The notes below the pieces were generated by a model. That model had not been told where the DNA came from. It ran no database searches and worked only from the letters and a program-made list of their open reading frames with translations. 64,000 nt of DNA from Xylocopa sonorina (taxonomy: Eukaryota > Arthropoda > Insecta > Hymenoptera > Apidae): positions 62,001 to 126,000 of the forward strand of contig NW_027490385.1 in the NCBI RefSeq assembly GCF_050948175.1, written 5' to 3'. The translations under genes were made by a program, and so were the position numbers. Positions 36,876 through 52,344 of this stretch are shown in pieces; position 1 is the first letter of the stretch; each line of letters begins with the position of its first letter.

Positions 36876-38664
36876 CGCAATGGATATTACATCTTGTCAT
36901 GAAACATAGAAATGAGTTGCGATATCTTGTTTTAAGAAGCATTTGAACAATATTGCTTCGATACGTAGACATCTGCAAACGCTATTTCCTAGCAAGGAAG
37001 TGTCGCATTTTCATCCATTTGAATCGTAGACGAGGAATGCATAACACTTCGCAAATCATATTATATCTTACCATGAAACATAGAAATGAGATGCGATATC
37101 GCGTTTTAAGAAGCATCAGAAATTCAATGCAACGATACGTAGACATCTGCAAACGCCATTTCCTTGCAAGGAAGTGTCGCATTTACATTCATTTGAATCG
37201 TAGACGAGGAATGCATAACAATTCGCAATGAATATTATATCTTATCATGAAACATAGATAAAAGATGCAATATCTCGTTTTAAGAAGCATTTGAACTCTA
37301 TTGCTTCGATACGTAGACATCTGAAAACGCTATTTCCTAGCAAGGAAGTGTCGCATTTACATTCATTTGAAGTGTAGGCGAGGAATACATAACACTTCGC
37401 AATGAATATTACATCTTATCATGAAACATAGAAATGAGTTGCGATATCTTGTTTTAAGAGGCATTTGAACACTATTGCTTCGATACGTAGACATCTGCAA
37501 ACGCTATTTCCTAGCAAGGAAGTGTCGCATTTTCATCCATTTGAATCGTAGACGAGGAATGCATAACACTTCGCAATGAATATTATATCTTATCATGAAA
37601 CATAGAAATGAGGTGCGATATGTCGTTTTAAGAAGCATTAGAACTCTATCCCTACGATACGTAGACATCTGCAAACGCTATTTCCTTGCAAGGAAGAGTC
37701 GCATTTACATTCATTTGAAGTGTAGCCGAAGAATACATGACACTTCGCAAATCATATTATATCTTACCATGAAACATAGAAATGAGATGCGATATCGCGT
37801 TTTAAGAAGCATTAGAGCTCTATTGCTACGATACGTAGACATCTCCAAACGCTATTTCCTTGCAAGGAAGTGCCGCATTTACATTCATTTGAAGTGCTGA
37901 CGAGGAATACATAGCACTTCGCAAATCATAATATATCTTACTATGAAACATAGAAATGAGATGCGATATCGCGTTTTAAGAAGCACTAGATCTCTATTGC
38001 TACGATACGTAGACATCTGCAAACGCTATTTCCTTGCAAGGAAGTGTCGCATTTACATTCATTTGAAGTGTAGACGAGGAATACATGACACTTCGCAAAT
38101 CATATTATATCTTACCATGAAACATAGAAATGTGATGCGATATCGCGTTTTAAGAAGCATCAGAAATCTATTGCTACGATACCTAGACATCTGCAGACGC
38201 TATTTCCTAGCAAGGAAGTGTCGCATTTACATTCATTTGAGGTGTAGACGAGGAATAAATGACACTTCGCAATTCATATTATATATTACCATGAAACATA
38301 GAAATGAGATGCGATATCGCGTTTTAAGAATCATAAGAACTCTATCGCTACGATACGTAGACATCTGCAAACGCTATTTCCTTGCAAGGAAGAGTCGCAT
38401 TTACATTCATTTGAAGTGTAGACGAGTAATACATACCACTTCGCAAATCATATTATACCTTACCATGAAACATAGAAATGGGAAGCAATATCGCGATTTA
38501 AGAATCATAAGAACTCTATTGCTACGATACGTAGACATCTGCAAACGCTATTTCCTTGCAAGGAAGTGCCGCATTTACATTCATTTGAATCGTAGACGAG
38601 GAATGCATAACAATTCGCAATGAATATTATATCTTACCATGAGACATAGAAATGAGATGCGATA

Positions 38665-38680
38665 TCGCGTTTATGAAGAA
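38665..38680 (+). other. One-base deletion breaking the satellite register
   Basis: Reads cgcgtttatgaagaatt where sister copies at 48.9 and 58.5 kb read cgcgttttaagaagaatt. All downstream monomers are shifted by one base relative to upstream ones. Confidence 0.85.
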
Positions 38681-41367
38681 TTAGAACACTATTGCTACGA
38701 TACCTAGACATCTGCAAACGCTATTTCCTAGCGAGCAAGTGTCGCATTCACATTCGTTTGAAGTGTAGACGTGGAATACATGACACTTCGCAAATCATAT
38801 TATATCTTACCATGAAACATAAAAATGAGATGCGATATCGCGTTTTAAGAAGCATTAGAACTCTATTGCTACGATACCTAGTCATCTGCAGACGCTATTT
38901 CCTAGTAGGGAAGTGTGGCATTTACATTCATTTGAAGTGTAGACGAGGAATACAGGACACTTCGCAAATCATATTATATATTACCATGAAACATAGAAAT
39001 CAGATGCGATATCGCGTTTTAAGAAGCATTGGAAATCTATTGCTACGATACGTAGACATATGCAAACGCTATTTCCTAGCGAGGAAGTGTCGCATTTACA
39101 TTCATTTGAAGTGTAGACGAGGAATACATAACACTTCCCCAATCATATTATATCTTACCATGAAACATGGAAATGAGATGCGATATCGCGTTTTAAGAAG
39201 CATTAGAACTCTATTGCTACGATACGTAGACATCTGCAAACGCTATTTCCTTGCAAGGAAGAGTCGCATTTACATTCATTTGAAGTGTAGACGAGGAATA
39301 CATAACACTTCGCATATCATATTATATCGTACCATGAAACACAGAAATGAGATGCGATATCGCGTTTTAAGGATCATAAGAACTCTATTGCTATGATACG
39401 TAGACATCTGCAAACGCTATTTACTTGCAAGGAAGTGTCGCATTTACATTCATTTGAATCGTAGACGAGGAATGCATAACACTTCGCAATGAATATTATA
39501 TCTTAACATGAAACATAGATATGAGATGCAATATCTCGTTTTAAGAAGCATTTGAACTCTATTGCTTCGATACGTAGACATCTGCAAACGCTATTTCCTA
39601 GCAAGGAAGTGTCGCATTTACATTCATTTGAAGTGTAGGCGAGGAAAACATAACACTTCGCAATGTATATTACATCTTATCATGAAACATAGTAATGAGA
39701 TGCGATATCTTGTTTTAAGAAGCATTTGTACACTATTGCTTCGTTACGTAGACATCTGCAAGCGCTATTTCCAAGCAAGGAGGTGTCGCATTTACATCCA
39801 TTTGAATCGTAGACGAGGAATGCATAACACTTCGCAATGAATATTATATCTTATCATGAAACATAGAAATGAGGTGCGATATGTCGTTTTAAGAAGCATT
39901 AGAACTCTATCCCTACGATACGTAGACATCTGCAAACGCTATTTCCTTGCAAGGAAGTGTCGCATTTACATTCATTTGAAGTGTAGAAGAGGAATACATA
40001 ACACTTCGCAAATCATATTATATCTTACCATGAAGCATGGAAATGAAATGCGATATCGCGTTTTAAGAAGCATTAGAACTCTATTACTACGATACCTAGA
40101 CATCTGCAAACGCTATTTCCTAGCAAGGAAGTGTCGCATTTACATTCATTTGAAGTGTAGACGAGGACTACATAACACTTCGCAAATCATATTATATCTT
40201 ACCATGAAACATAGAAATGAGATGCCACATCGCGTTTTAAGAATCATAAGAACTCTATTGCTACGATACGTAGACATCTGCAAACGCTATTTCCTTGCAA
40301 GGAAGTGTCGCATTTACATTCATTTGAAGTGTAGACGAGGAATACATAACACTTCCCCAATCATATTACATCTTACCATGAAACATAGAAATGAGATGCG
40401 ATATCGCGTTTTAAGAAGCATTAGAGCTCTATTGCTACGATACGTAGACATCTGCAAACGCTATTTCCTTGCAAGGAAGTGTCGCATTTACATTCATTTG
40501 AAGTGTAGACGAGGAATACATAACACTTCCCCAATCATATTACATCTTACCATGAAACATAGAAATGAGATGCGATATCGCGTCTTAAGAAGCATTGGAA
40601 ATCTATTGCTACGATACGTAGACATCTGCAAACGCTATTTCCTAGCGAGCAAATGTCGCATTCACATTCACTTCAAGTGTAGACGTGGAATACATAACAC
40701 TTTGCAAATCATATTATATCTCACCATGAAACACAGAAATGAGATGCGATATCGCGTTTTAAGGAGCATTAGAACTCTATTGCTACGATACGTAGACATC
40801 TGCAAACGCTATTTCCTTGCAGGGAAGTGTCGCATTTACATTCATTTGAAGTGTAGACGAGGAATACATAACACTTCGCAAATCATATTATACCTTACCG
40901 TGAAACATAGAAATGAGAAGCAATATCGCGATTTAAGAATCATAAGAACTCTATTGCTACGATACGTAGACATCTGCAAACGCTATTTCCTTGCAAGAAA
41001 GTGTCGCATTTACATTCATTTGAAGTGTAGAAGAGGAATACATAACACTTCGCAAATCATATTATATCTTACCATGAAGCATGGAAATGAGATGCGATAT
41101 CGCGTTTTAAGAAGCATTAGAACTCTATTGCTACGATACGTAGACATCTGCAAACGCTATTTCCTTGCAAGGAAGAGTCGCATTTACATACATTTGAAGT
41201 GTAGACGAAGAATACATGACACTTCGCAAATCATATTATATCTTACCATGAAACATAGAAATGAGATGCGATATCGCGTTTTAAGAAGCATTAGAACACT
41301 ATTGCTACGATAGGTAGACATCTGCAGACGCTATTTCCAAGCAAGGTAGTGTCGCATTTACATTCAT

Positions 41368-44325
41368 TTGAAGTGTAGACGTGGAATACATGACACTTCG
41401 CAAATCATATTATATCTTACCATGAAACATAGAAATGAGATGCGATATCGCGTTTTAAGAAGCATTAGAAATCTATTGCAACGATACGTAGACATCTGCA
41501 AACGCCATTTCCTAGCGAGGAAGTGTCGAATTCACATTCATTTGAAGTGTAGACGAGGAATACATAACACTTCGCATATCATATTATATCTTACCATGAA
41601 ACATAGGAATGAGATGCGATATCGCGTTCTAAGAATCACAAGGACTCTATTGCTGTGATACGTAGACATCTGCAAACGCTATTTCCTTGCAAGGAAGAGT
41701 CGCATTTACATTCATTTGAAGTGTAGACGAAGAATACATGACACTTCGCAAATCATATTATATCTTACCATGAAACAAAGAAATGAGATGCGATATCGCG
41801 TTTTAAGAAGCATTAGAACTCTATTGCTACGATACCTAGTCATCTGCAGACGCTATTTCCTAGCAGGGAAGTGTGGCATTTACATTCATTTGAAGTGTAG
41901 TCGAGGAATACATGACACTTCGCAAATCATATTATATCTTACCATGAAACATAGAAATGTGATGCGATATCGCGTTTTCAGAAGCATCAGAAATCTATTG
42001 CTACGATACCTAGACATCTGCAGACGCTATTTCCTAGCAAGGAAGTGTCGCATTTACATTCATTTGAGGTGTAGACGAGGAATAAATGACACTTCGCAAT
42101 TCATATTATATATTACCATGAAACATAGAAATGAGATGCGATATCGCGTTTTAAGGATCATAAGAACTCTATCGCTACGATACGTAGACATCTGCAAACG
42201 CTATTTCCTTGCAAGGAAGAGTCGCATTTACATTCATTTAAAGTGTAGACGAAGAATACATGACACTTCGCAAATCATATTATATCTTACCATGAAACAT
42301 AGAAATGGGATGCGATATCGCGTTTTAAGAAGCATCAGAAATTCAATGCTACGATACGTAGACATCTGCAAACGCTATTTCCTTGCAAGGAAGTGTCGCA
42401 TTTACATTCATTTGAAGTGTAGACGAGGAATACATAACACTTCGCAAATCATATTATACCTTACCATGAAACATAGAAATGAAAAGCAATATCGCGATTT
42501 AAGAATCATAAGAACTCTATTGCTACGATACGTAGACATCTGCAAACGCTATTTCCTTGCAAGGAAGTGCCGAATTTACATTCATTTGAAGTGTAGACGA
42601 GGAATACATGACACTTCGCAAATCTAATTATATCTTACCATGAAACATAGTAATGAGATGCGATATCGCGTTGTAAGAAGCATTAGAACACTATCCCTTC
42701 GATACGTAGACATCTGCAAACGCTATTTCCTTGCAAGGAAGTGTCGCATTTACATTCATTTGAAGTGTAGGCGAGGAATACATGACACTTCGCAAATCAT
42801 ATTATATCTTACCATGAAACATAGAAATGTGATGCGATATCGCGTTTTAAGAAGCATCAGAAATCTATTGCTACGATATCTAGACATCTGCAGACGCTAT
42901 TTCCTAGCAAGGAAGTGTCGCATTTACATTCATTTGAGGTGTAGACGAGGAATAAATGACACTTCGCAATTCATATTATATATTACCATGAAACATAGAA
43001 ATGAGATGCGATATCGCGTTTTAAGAATCACAAGAACTCTATCGCTACGATACGTAGACATCTGCAAACGCTATTTCCTTGCAAGGAAGAGTCGCATTTA
43101 CATTCATTTAAAGTGTAGACGAAGAATACATGACACTTCGCAAATCATATTATATCTTACCATGAATCATAGAAATGAGATGCGATATCGCGTTTCAAGA
43201 ATCATAAGAACTCTATTGCTACGATCCCTAGTCATCTGCAGACGCTATTTCCTAGCAGGGAAGTGTGGCATTTACATTCATTTGAAGTGTAGACGGGGAA
43301 TACATGACACTTCGCAAATCTTATTATATCTTACCATGAAACATAGAAATGAGATGCGATATCGCGTTTTAAGAAGCATTAGAACACTATTGCTACGACA
43401 GGTAGACATCTGCAAACGCTATTTCCTTGCAAGGAAGTGTCGCATTTACATTCATTTGAAGTGTAGACGAGGAATACATAACACTTCCCCAATCATATTA
43501 CATCTTACCATGAAACATAGAAATGAGATGCGATATCGCGTTTTAAGAAGCATTGGAAATCTATTGCTACGATACGTAGACATCTGCAAACGCTATTTCC
43601 TAGCGAGGAAATGTCGCATTCACATTCATTTCAAGTGTAGACGTGGAATACATAACACTTTGCAAATCATATTATATCTCACCATGAAACACAGAAATGA
43701 GATGCGATATCGCGTTTTAAGGAGCATTAGAACTCTATTGCTACGATACGTAGACATCTGCAAACGCTATTTCCTTGCAGGGAAGTGTCGCATTTACATT
43801 CATTTGAAGTGTAGACGAGGAATACATAACACTTCGCAAATCATATTATACCTTACCGTGAAACATAGAAATGAGAAGCAATATCGCGATTTAAGAATCA
43901 TAAGAACTCTATTGCTACGATACGTAGACATCTGCAAACGCTATTTCCTTGCAAGAAAGTGTCGCATTTACATTCATTTGAAGTGTAGAAGAGGAATACA
44001 TAACACTTCGCAAATCATATTATATCTTACCATGAAGCATGGAAATGAGATGCGATATCGCGTTTTAAGAAGCATTAGAACTCTATTGCTACGATACGTA
44101 GACATCTGCAAACGCTATTTCCTTGCAAGGAAGAGTCGCATTTACATACATTTGAAGTGTAGACGAAGAATACATGACACTTCGCAAATCATATTATATC
44201 TTACCATGAAACATAGAAATGAGATGCGATATCGCGTTTTAAGAAGCATTAGAACACTATTGCTACGATAGGTAGACATCTGCAGACGCTATTTCCAAGC
44301 AAGGTAGTGTCGCATTTACATTCAT
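41368..44325 (+). repeat. Block G HOR unit, 17 monomers
   Basis: 2,958 bp. Aligns to the following 44326 onward with the same monomer order, including tgacagg, gggatgcgat, gtaatgagatg and gatccctagtc variants, until an extra monomer in the second copy changes the offset to 18 monomers. Confidence 0.82.
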
Positions 44326-46815
44326 TTGAAGTGTAGACGTGGAATACATGACACTTCGCAAATCATATTATATCTTACCATGAAACATAGAAATGAGATG
44401 CGATATCGCGTTTTAAGAAGCATTAGAAATCTATTGCAACGATACGTAGACATCTGCAAACGCCATTTCCTAGCGAGGAAGTGTCGAATTCACATTCATT
44501 TGAAGTGTAGACGAGGAATACATAACACTTCGCATATCATATTATATCTTACCATGAAACATAGGAATGAGATGCGATATCGCGTTCTAAGAATCACAAG
44601 GACTCTATTGCTGTGATACGTAGACATCTGCAAACGCTATTTCCTTGCAAGGAAGAGTCGCATTTACATTCATTTGAAGTGTAGACGAAGAATACATGAC
44701 ACTTCGCAAATCATATTATATCTTACCATGAAACAAAGAAATGAGATGCGATATCGCGTTTTAAGAAGCATTAGAACTCTATTGCTACGATACCTAGTCA
44801 TCTGCAGACGCTATTTCCTAGCAGGGAAGTGTGGCATTTACATTCATTTGAAGTGAAGTCGAGGAATACATGACACTTCGCAAATCATATTATATCTTAC
44901 CATGAAACATAGAAATGTGATGCGATATCGCGTTTTAAGAAGCATCAGAAATCTATTGCTACGATACCTAGACATCTGCAGACGCTATTTCCTAGCAAGG
45001 AAGTGTCGCATTTACATTCATTTGAGGTGTAGACGAGGAATAAATGACACTTCGCAATTCATATTATATATTACCATGAAACATAGAAATGAGATGCGAT
45101 ATCGCGTTTTAAGGATCATAAGAACTCTATCGCTACGATACGTAGACATCTGCAAACGCTATTTCCTTGCAAGGAAGAGTCGCATTTACATTCATTTAAA
45201 GTGTAGACGAAGAATACATGACACTTCGCAAATCATATTATATCTTACCATGAAACATAGAAATGGGATGCGATATCGCGTTTTAAGAAGCATCAGAAAT
45301 TCAATGCTACGATACGTAGACATCTGCAAACGCTATTTCCTTGCAAGGAAGTGTCGCATTTACATTCACTTGAAGTGTAGACGAGGAATACATAACACTT
45401 CGCAAATCATATTATACCTTACCATGAAACATAGAAATGAAAAGCAATATCGCGATTTAAGAATCATAAGAACTCTATTGCTACGATACGTAGACATCTG
45501 CAAACGCTATTTCCTTGCAAGGAAGTGCCGCATTTACATTCATTTGAAGTGTAGACGAGGAATACATGACACTTCGCAAATCTTATTATATCTTACCATG
45601 AAACATAGTAATGAGATGCGATATCGCGTTGTAAGAAGCATTAGAACACTATCCCTTCGATACGTAGACATCTGCAAACGCTATTTCCTTGCAAGGAAGT
45701 GTCGCATTTACATTCATTTGAAGTGTAGGCGAGGAATACATGACACTTCGCACATCATATTATATCTTACCATGAAACATAGAAATGTGATGCGATATCG
45801 CGTTTTAAGAAGCATCAGAAATCTATTGCTACGATACCTAGACATCTGCAGACGCTATTTCCTAGCAAGGAAGTGTCGCATTTACATTCATTTGAGGTGT
45901 AGACGAGGAATAAATGACACTTCGCAATTCATATTATATATTACCATGAAACATAGAAATGAGATGCGATATCGCGTTTTAAGAATCATAAGAACTCTAT
46001 CGCTACGATACGTAGACATCTGCAAACGCTATTTCCTTGCAAGGAAGAGTCGCATTTACATTCATTTAAAGTGTAGACGAAGAATACATGACACTTCGCA
46101 AATCATATTATATCTTACCATGAAACATAGAAATGAGATGCGATATCGCGTTTTAAGAAGCATCAGAAATTCAATGCTACGATACGTAGACATCTGCAAA
46201 CGCTATTTCCTTGCAAGGAAGAGTCGCATTTACATTCATTTGATGTGTAGACGAAGAATACATGACACTTCGCAAATCATATTATATCTTACCATGAATC
46301 ATAGAAATGAGATGCGATATCGCGTTTCAAGAATCATAAGAACTCTATTGCTACGATCCCTAGTCATCTGCAGACGCTATTTCCTAGCAGGGAAGTGTGG
46401 CATTTACATTCATTTGAAGTGTAGACGGGGAATACATGACACTTCGCAAATCTTATTATATCTTACCATGAAACATAGAAATGAGATGCGATATCGCGTT
46501 TTAAGAAGCATTAGAACACTATTGCTACGACAGGTAGACATCTGCAAACGCTATTTCCTTGCAAGGAAGTGTCGCATTTACATTCATTTGAAGTGTAGAC
46601 GAGGAATACATAACACTTCCCCAACCATATTACATCTTACCATGAAACATAGAAATGAGATGCGATATCGCGTTTTAAGAAGCATTAGAGATCTATTGCT
46701 ACGATACGTAGACATCTCCAAACGCTATTTCCTTGCAAGGAAGTGCCGCATTTACATTCATTTGAAGTGTTGACGAGGAATACATAGCACTTCGCAAATC
46801 ATAATATATCTTACC

Positions 46816-48792
46816 ATGAAACATAGAAATGAGATGCGATATCGCGTTTTAAGAAGCACTAGAACTCTATTACTACGATACCTAGACATCTGCAAACGCT
46901 ATTTCCTAGCAAGGAAGTGTCGCATTTACATTCATTTGAAGTGTAGACGAGGACTACATAACACTTCGCAAATCATATTATATCTTACCATGAAACATAG
47001 AAATGAGATGCCACATCGCGTTTTAAGAATCATAAGAACTCTATTGCTACGATACGTAGACATCTGCAAACGCTATTTCCTTGCAAGCAAGTGTCGCATT
47101 TACATTCATTTGAAGTGTAGACGAGGAATACATAACACTTCCCCAATCATATTACATCTTACCATGAAACATAGAAATGAGATGCGATATCGCGTTTTAA
47201 GAAGCATTAGAGCTCTATTGCTACGATACGTAGACATCTGCAAACGCTATTTCCTTGCAAGGAAGTGTCGCATTTACATTCATTTGAAGTGTAGACGAGG
47301 AATACATGACACTTCGCAAATCATATTATATCTTACCATGAAACAAAGAAATGAGATGCGATATCGCGTTTTAAGAAGCATTAGAACTCTATTGCTACGA
47401 TACCTAGTCATCTGCAGACGCTATTTCCTAGCAGGGAAGTGTGGCATTTACATTCATTTGAAGTGTAGTCGAGGAATACATGACACTTCGCAAATCATAT
47501 TATATCTTACCATGAAACATAGAAATGTGATGCGATATCGCGTTTTAAGAAGCATCAGAAATCTATTGCTACGATACCTAGACATCTGCAGACGCTATTT
47601 CCTAGCAAGGAAGTGTCGCATTTACATTCATTTGCGGTGTAGACGAGGAATAAATGACACTTCGCAATTCATATTATATATTACCATGAAACATAGAAAT
47701 GAGATGCGATATCGCGTTTTAAGGATCATAAGAACTCTATCGCTACGATACGTAGACATCTGCAAACGCTATTTCCTTGCAAGGAAGAGTCGCATTTACA
47801 TTCATTTAAAGTGTAGACGAAGAATACATGACACTTCGCAAATCATATTATATCTTACCATGAAACATAGAAATGGGATGCGATATCGCGTTTTAAGAAG
47901 CATCAGAAATTCAATGCTACGATACGTAGACATCTGCAAACGCTATTTCCTTGCAAGGAAGTGTCGCATTTACATTCATTTGAAGTATAGACGAGGAATA
48001 CATAACACTTCGCAAATCATATTATACCTTACCATGAAACATAGAAATGAGAAGCAATATCGCGATTTAAGAATCATAAGAACTCTATTGCTACAATACG
48101 TAGACATCTGCAAACGCTATTTCCTTGCAAGGAAGTGCCGCATTTACATTCATTTGAAGTGTAGACGAGGAATACATGACACTTCGCAAATCTTATTATA
48201 TCTTACCATGAAACATAGTAATGAGATGCGATATCGCGTTTTAAGAAGCATTAGAACTCTATCCCTTCGATACGTAGACATCTGCAAACGCTATTTCCTT
48301 GCAAGGAAGTGTCGCATTTACATTCAATTGAAGTGTAGACGAGGAATACATGACACTTCGCAAATCATATTATATCTTACCATGAAACATAGAAATGTGA
48401 TGCGATATCGCGTTTTAAGAAGCATCAGAAATCTATTGCTACGATACCTAGACATCTGCAGACGCTATTTCCTAGCAAGGAAGTGTCGCATTTATATTCA
48501 TTTGAGGTGTAGACGAGGAATAAATGACACTTCGCAATTCATATTATATATTACCATGAAACATAGAAATGAGATGCGATATCGCGTTTTAAGAATCATA
48601 AGAACTCTATCGCTACGATACGTAGACATCTGCAAACGCTATTTCCTTGCAAGGAAGAGTCGCATTTACATTCATTTAAAGTGTAGACGAAGAATACATG
48701 ACACTTCGCAAATCATATTTTATCTTACCATGAAACATAGAAATGAGATGCGATATCGCGTTTTAAGAAGCATCAGAAATTCAATGCTATGA
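46816..48792 (+). other. Longest satellite reading frame (658 codons), judged non-coding
   Basis: Eleven-odd successive monomers happen to have no stop in one frame, because the period is 58 codons exactly. The translation is a 58-residue repeat rich in Arg, Lys, Ile, Leu and Cys (core RYRVLRSIRTLLLRYVDICK), with no signal peptide or known domain that I recognise. Variable sites are mostly amino-acid changing (HNT/HDT, RGI/RRI, KCR/KSR, VDIC/LDIC/LVIC), which argues against purifying selection. The ends are simply the first stop-bearing monomers on each side. Similar frames lie at 39856-41313, 42640-44271, 44902-46773, 51982-53475, 54298-55563, 56386-57669 and 59865-61148. Confidence 0.8.
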
Positions 48793-51700
48793 TACGTAGA
48801 CATCTGCAAACGCTATTTCCTTGCAAGGAATTGCCGCATTTACATTCATTTGAATCGTAGACGAGGAATGCATAACAATTCGCAATGAATATTATATCTT
48901 ACCATGAGACATAGAAATGAGATGCGATATCGCGTTTTAAGAAGAATTAGAACTCTATTGCTACGATACCTAGACATCTGCAAACGCTATTTCCTAGCGA
49001 GCAAGTGTCGCATTCACATTCGTTTGAAGTGTAGACGTGGAATACATGACACTTCGCAAATCATATTATATCTTACCATGAAACATAGAAATGAGATGCG
49101 ATATCGCGTTTTAAGAAGCATTAGAACTCTATTGCTACGATACCTAGTCATCTGCAGACGCTATTTCCTAGTAGGGAAGTGTGGCATTTACATTCATTTG
49201 AAGCGTAGACGAGGAATACATGACACTTCGCAAATCATATTATATCTTACCATGAAACATAGAAATCAGATGCGATATCGCGTTTTAAGAAGCATTGGAA
49301 ATCTATTGCTACGATACGTAGACATCTGCAAACGCTATTTCCTAGCGAGGAAGTGTCGCATTTACATTCTTTTGAAGTGTAGACGAGGAATACATAACAC
49401 TTCCCCAATCATATTATATCTTACCATGAAACATGGAAATGAGATGCGATATCGCGTTTTAAGAAGCATTAGAACTCTATTGCTACGATACGTAGACATC
49501 TGCAAACGCTATTTCCTTGCAAGGAAGAGTCGCATTTACATTCATTTGAAGTGTAGACGAGGAATACATAACACTTCGCATATCATATTATATCTTACCA
49601 TGAAACATAGAAATGAGATGCGATATCTTGTTTTAAGAAGCATTTGAACACTATTGCTTCGTTACGTAGACATCTGCAAGCGCTATTTCCAAGCAAGGAG
49701 GTGTCGCATTTACATCCATTTGAATCGTAGACGAGGAATGCATAACACTTCGCAATGAATATTATATCTTATCATGAAACATAGAAATGAGGTGCGATAT
49801 GTCGTTTTAAGAAGCATTAGAACTCTATCCCTACGATACGTAGACATCTGCAAACGCTATTTCCTTGCAAGGAAGTGTCGCATTTACATTCATTTGAAGT
49901 GTAGAAGAGGAATACATAACACTTCGCAAATCATATTATATCTTACCATGAAGCATGGAAATGAAATGCGATATCGCGTTTTAAGAAGCATTAGAACTCT
50001 ATTACTACGATACCTAGACATCTGCAAACGCTATTGCCTTGCAAGAAAGAGTCGCATTTACATTCATTTGAAGTGTAGACGAAGAATACATGACACTTCG
50101 CAAATCATATTATATCTTACCATGAAACAAAGAAATGAGATGCGATATCGCGTTTTAAGAAGCATTAGAACTCTATTGCTACGATACCTAGTCATCTGCA
50201 GACGCTATTTCCTAGCAGGGAAGTGTGGCATTTACATTCATTTGAAGTGTAGTCGAGGAATACATGACACTTCGCAAATCATATTATATCTTACCATGAA
50301 ACATAGAAATGTGATGCGATATCGCGTTTTAAGAAGCATCAGAAATCTATTGCTACGATACCTAGACATCTGCAGACGCTATTTCCTAGCAAGGAAGTGT
50401 CGCATTTACATTCATTTGAGGTGTAGACGAGGAATAAATGACACTTCGCAATTCATATTATATATTACCATGAAACATAGAAATGAGATGCGATATCGCG
50501 TTTTAAGGATCATAAGAACTCTATCACTACGATACGTAGACATCTGCAAACGCTATTTCCTTGCAAGGAAGAGTCGCATTTACATTCATTTAAAGTGTAG
50601 ACGAAGAATACATGACACTTCGCAAATCATATTATATCTTACCATGAAACATAGAAATGGGATGCGATATCGCGTTTTAAGAAGCATCAGAAATTCAATG
50701 CTACGATACGTAGACATCTGCAAACGCTGTTTCCTTGCAAGGAAGTGTGGCATTTACATTCATTTGAAGTGTAGACGAGGAATACATAACACTTCGCAAA
50801 TCATATTATACCTTACCATGAAACATAGAAATGAGAAGCAATATCGCGATTTAAGAATCATAAGAACTCTATTGCTACGATACGTAGACATCTGCAAACG
50901 CTATTTCCTTGCAAGCAAGTGTCGCATTTACATTCATTTGAAGTGTAGACGAGGAATACATAACACTTCCCCAATCATATTACATCTTACCATGAAACAT
51001 AGAAATGAGATGCGATATCGCGTTTTAAGAAGCATTAGAGCTCTATTGCTACGATAAGTAGACATCTGCAAACGCTATTTCCTAGCGAGGAAATGTCGCA
51101 TTCACATTCATTTCAAGTGTAGACGTGGAATACATAACACTTTGCAAATCATATTATATCTTACCATGAAACATAGAAATGAGATGCGATATCGCGTTTT
51201 AAGGAGCATTAGAACTCTATTGCTACGATACGTAGACATCTGCAAACGCTATTTCCTTGCAGGGAAGTGTCGCATTTACATTCATTTGAAGTGTAAACGA
51301 GGAATACATAACACTTCGCAAATCATATTATACCTTACCGTGAAACATAGAAATGAGAAGCAATATCGCGATTTAAGAATCATAAGAACTCTATTGCTAC
51401 GATACGTAGACATCTGCAAACGCTATTTCCTTGCAAGGAAGAGTCGCATTTACATTCATTTGAAGTGTAGACGAAGAATACATGACACTTCGCAAATCAT
51501 ATTATATCTTACCATGAAACATAGAAATGAGATGCGATATCGCGTTTTAAGAAGCATTAGAACACTATTGCTACGATAGGTAGACATCTGCAGACGCTAT
51601 TTCCTAGCAAGGTAGTGTCGCATTTACATTCACTTGAAGTGTAGACGTGGAATACATGACACTTCGCAAATCATATTATATCTTACCATGAAACATAGAA

Positions 51701-52344
51701 ATGAGATGCGATATCGCGTTTTAAGAAGCATTAGAAATCTATTGCAACGATACGTAGACATCTGCAAACGCCATTTCCTAGCGAGGAAGAGTCGAATTCA
51801 CATTCATTTGAAGTGTAGACGAGGAATACATAACACTTCGCATATCATATTATATCTTACCATGAAACATAGGAATGAGATGCGATATCGCGTTCTAAGA
51901 ATCACAAGGACTCTATTGCTGTGATACGTAGACATCTGCAAACGCTATTTCCTTGCAAGGAAGAGTCGCATTTACATTCATTTGAAGTGTAGACGAAGAA
52001 TACATGACACTTCGCAAATCATATTATATCTTACCATGAAACAAAGGAATGAGATGCGATATCGCGTTTTAGGAAGCATTAGAACTCTATTGCTACGATA
52101 CCTAGTCATCTGCAGACGCTATTTCCTAGCAGGGAAGTGTGGCATTTACATTCATTTGAAGTGTAGTCGAGGAATACATGACACTTCGCAAATCATATTA
52201 TATATTACCATGAAACATAGAAATGAGATGCGATATCGCGTTTTAAGGATCATAAGAACTCTATCGCTACGATACGTAGACATCTGCAAACGCTATTTCC
52301 TTGCAAGGAAGAGTCGCATTTACATTCATTTAAAGTGTAGACGA

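Larger units (their letters stand above)
33295..39400 (+). repeat. Weakly ordered satellite segment right of the insertion
   Basis: About 35 monomers with high monomer-to-monomer variation. The first kilobase repeats the border segment at 30717-31760 and also resembles 13.4-14.2 kb. The stretch 34510-34850 repeats 15060-15400. From about 35.1 kb the order is essentially monomeric, with local one-monomer tandem duplications. One base is lost near 38672. Confidence 0.8.
39400..52340 (+). repeat. Higher-order block G (11- to 17-monomer spacings)
   Basis: The marker monomer with atgaaacaaag recurs at 41770, 44728, 47338, 50122 and 52036, that is at 17, 15, 16 and 11 monomers. Equivalent monomers between units are close to identical, for example 41368-41658 against 44326-44616. 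The 44.3-kb unit carries an extra monomer near 46120-46290 relative to the unit before it. Most monomers here lack stops in the 58-codon frame. Confidence 0.88.

Noticed and set aside
36982..37182. Minus-strand frames at 36982-37182, 58068-58280 and 61547-61759
   Set aside because: Shadow frames of the satellite on the opposite strand; the last two are copies through the 3,479-bp duplication.
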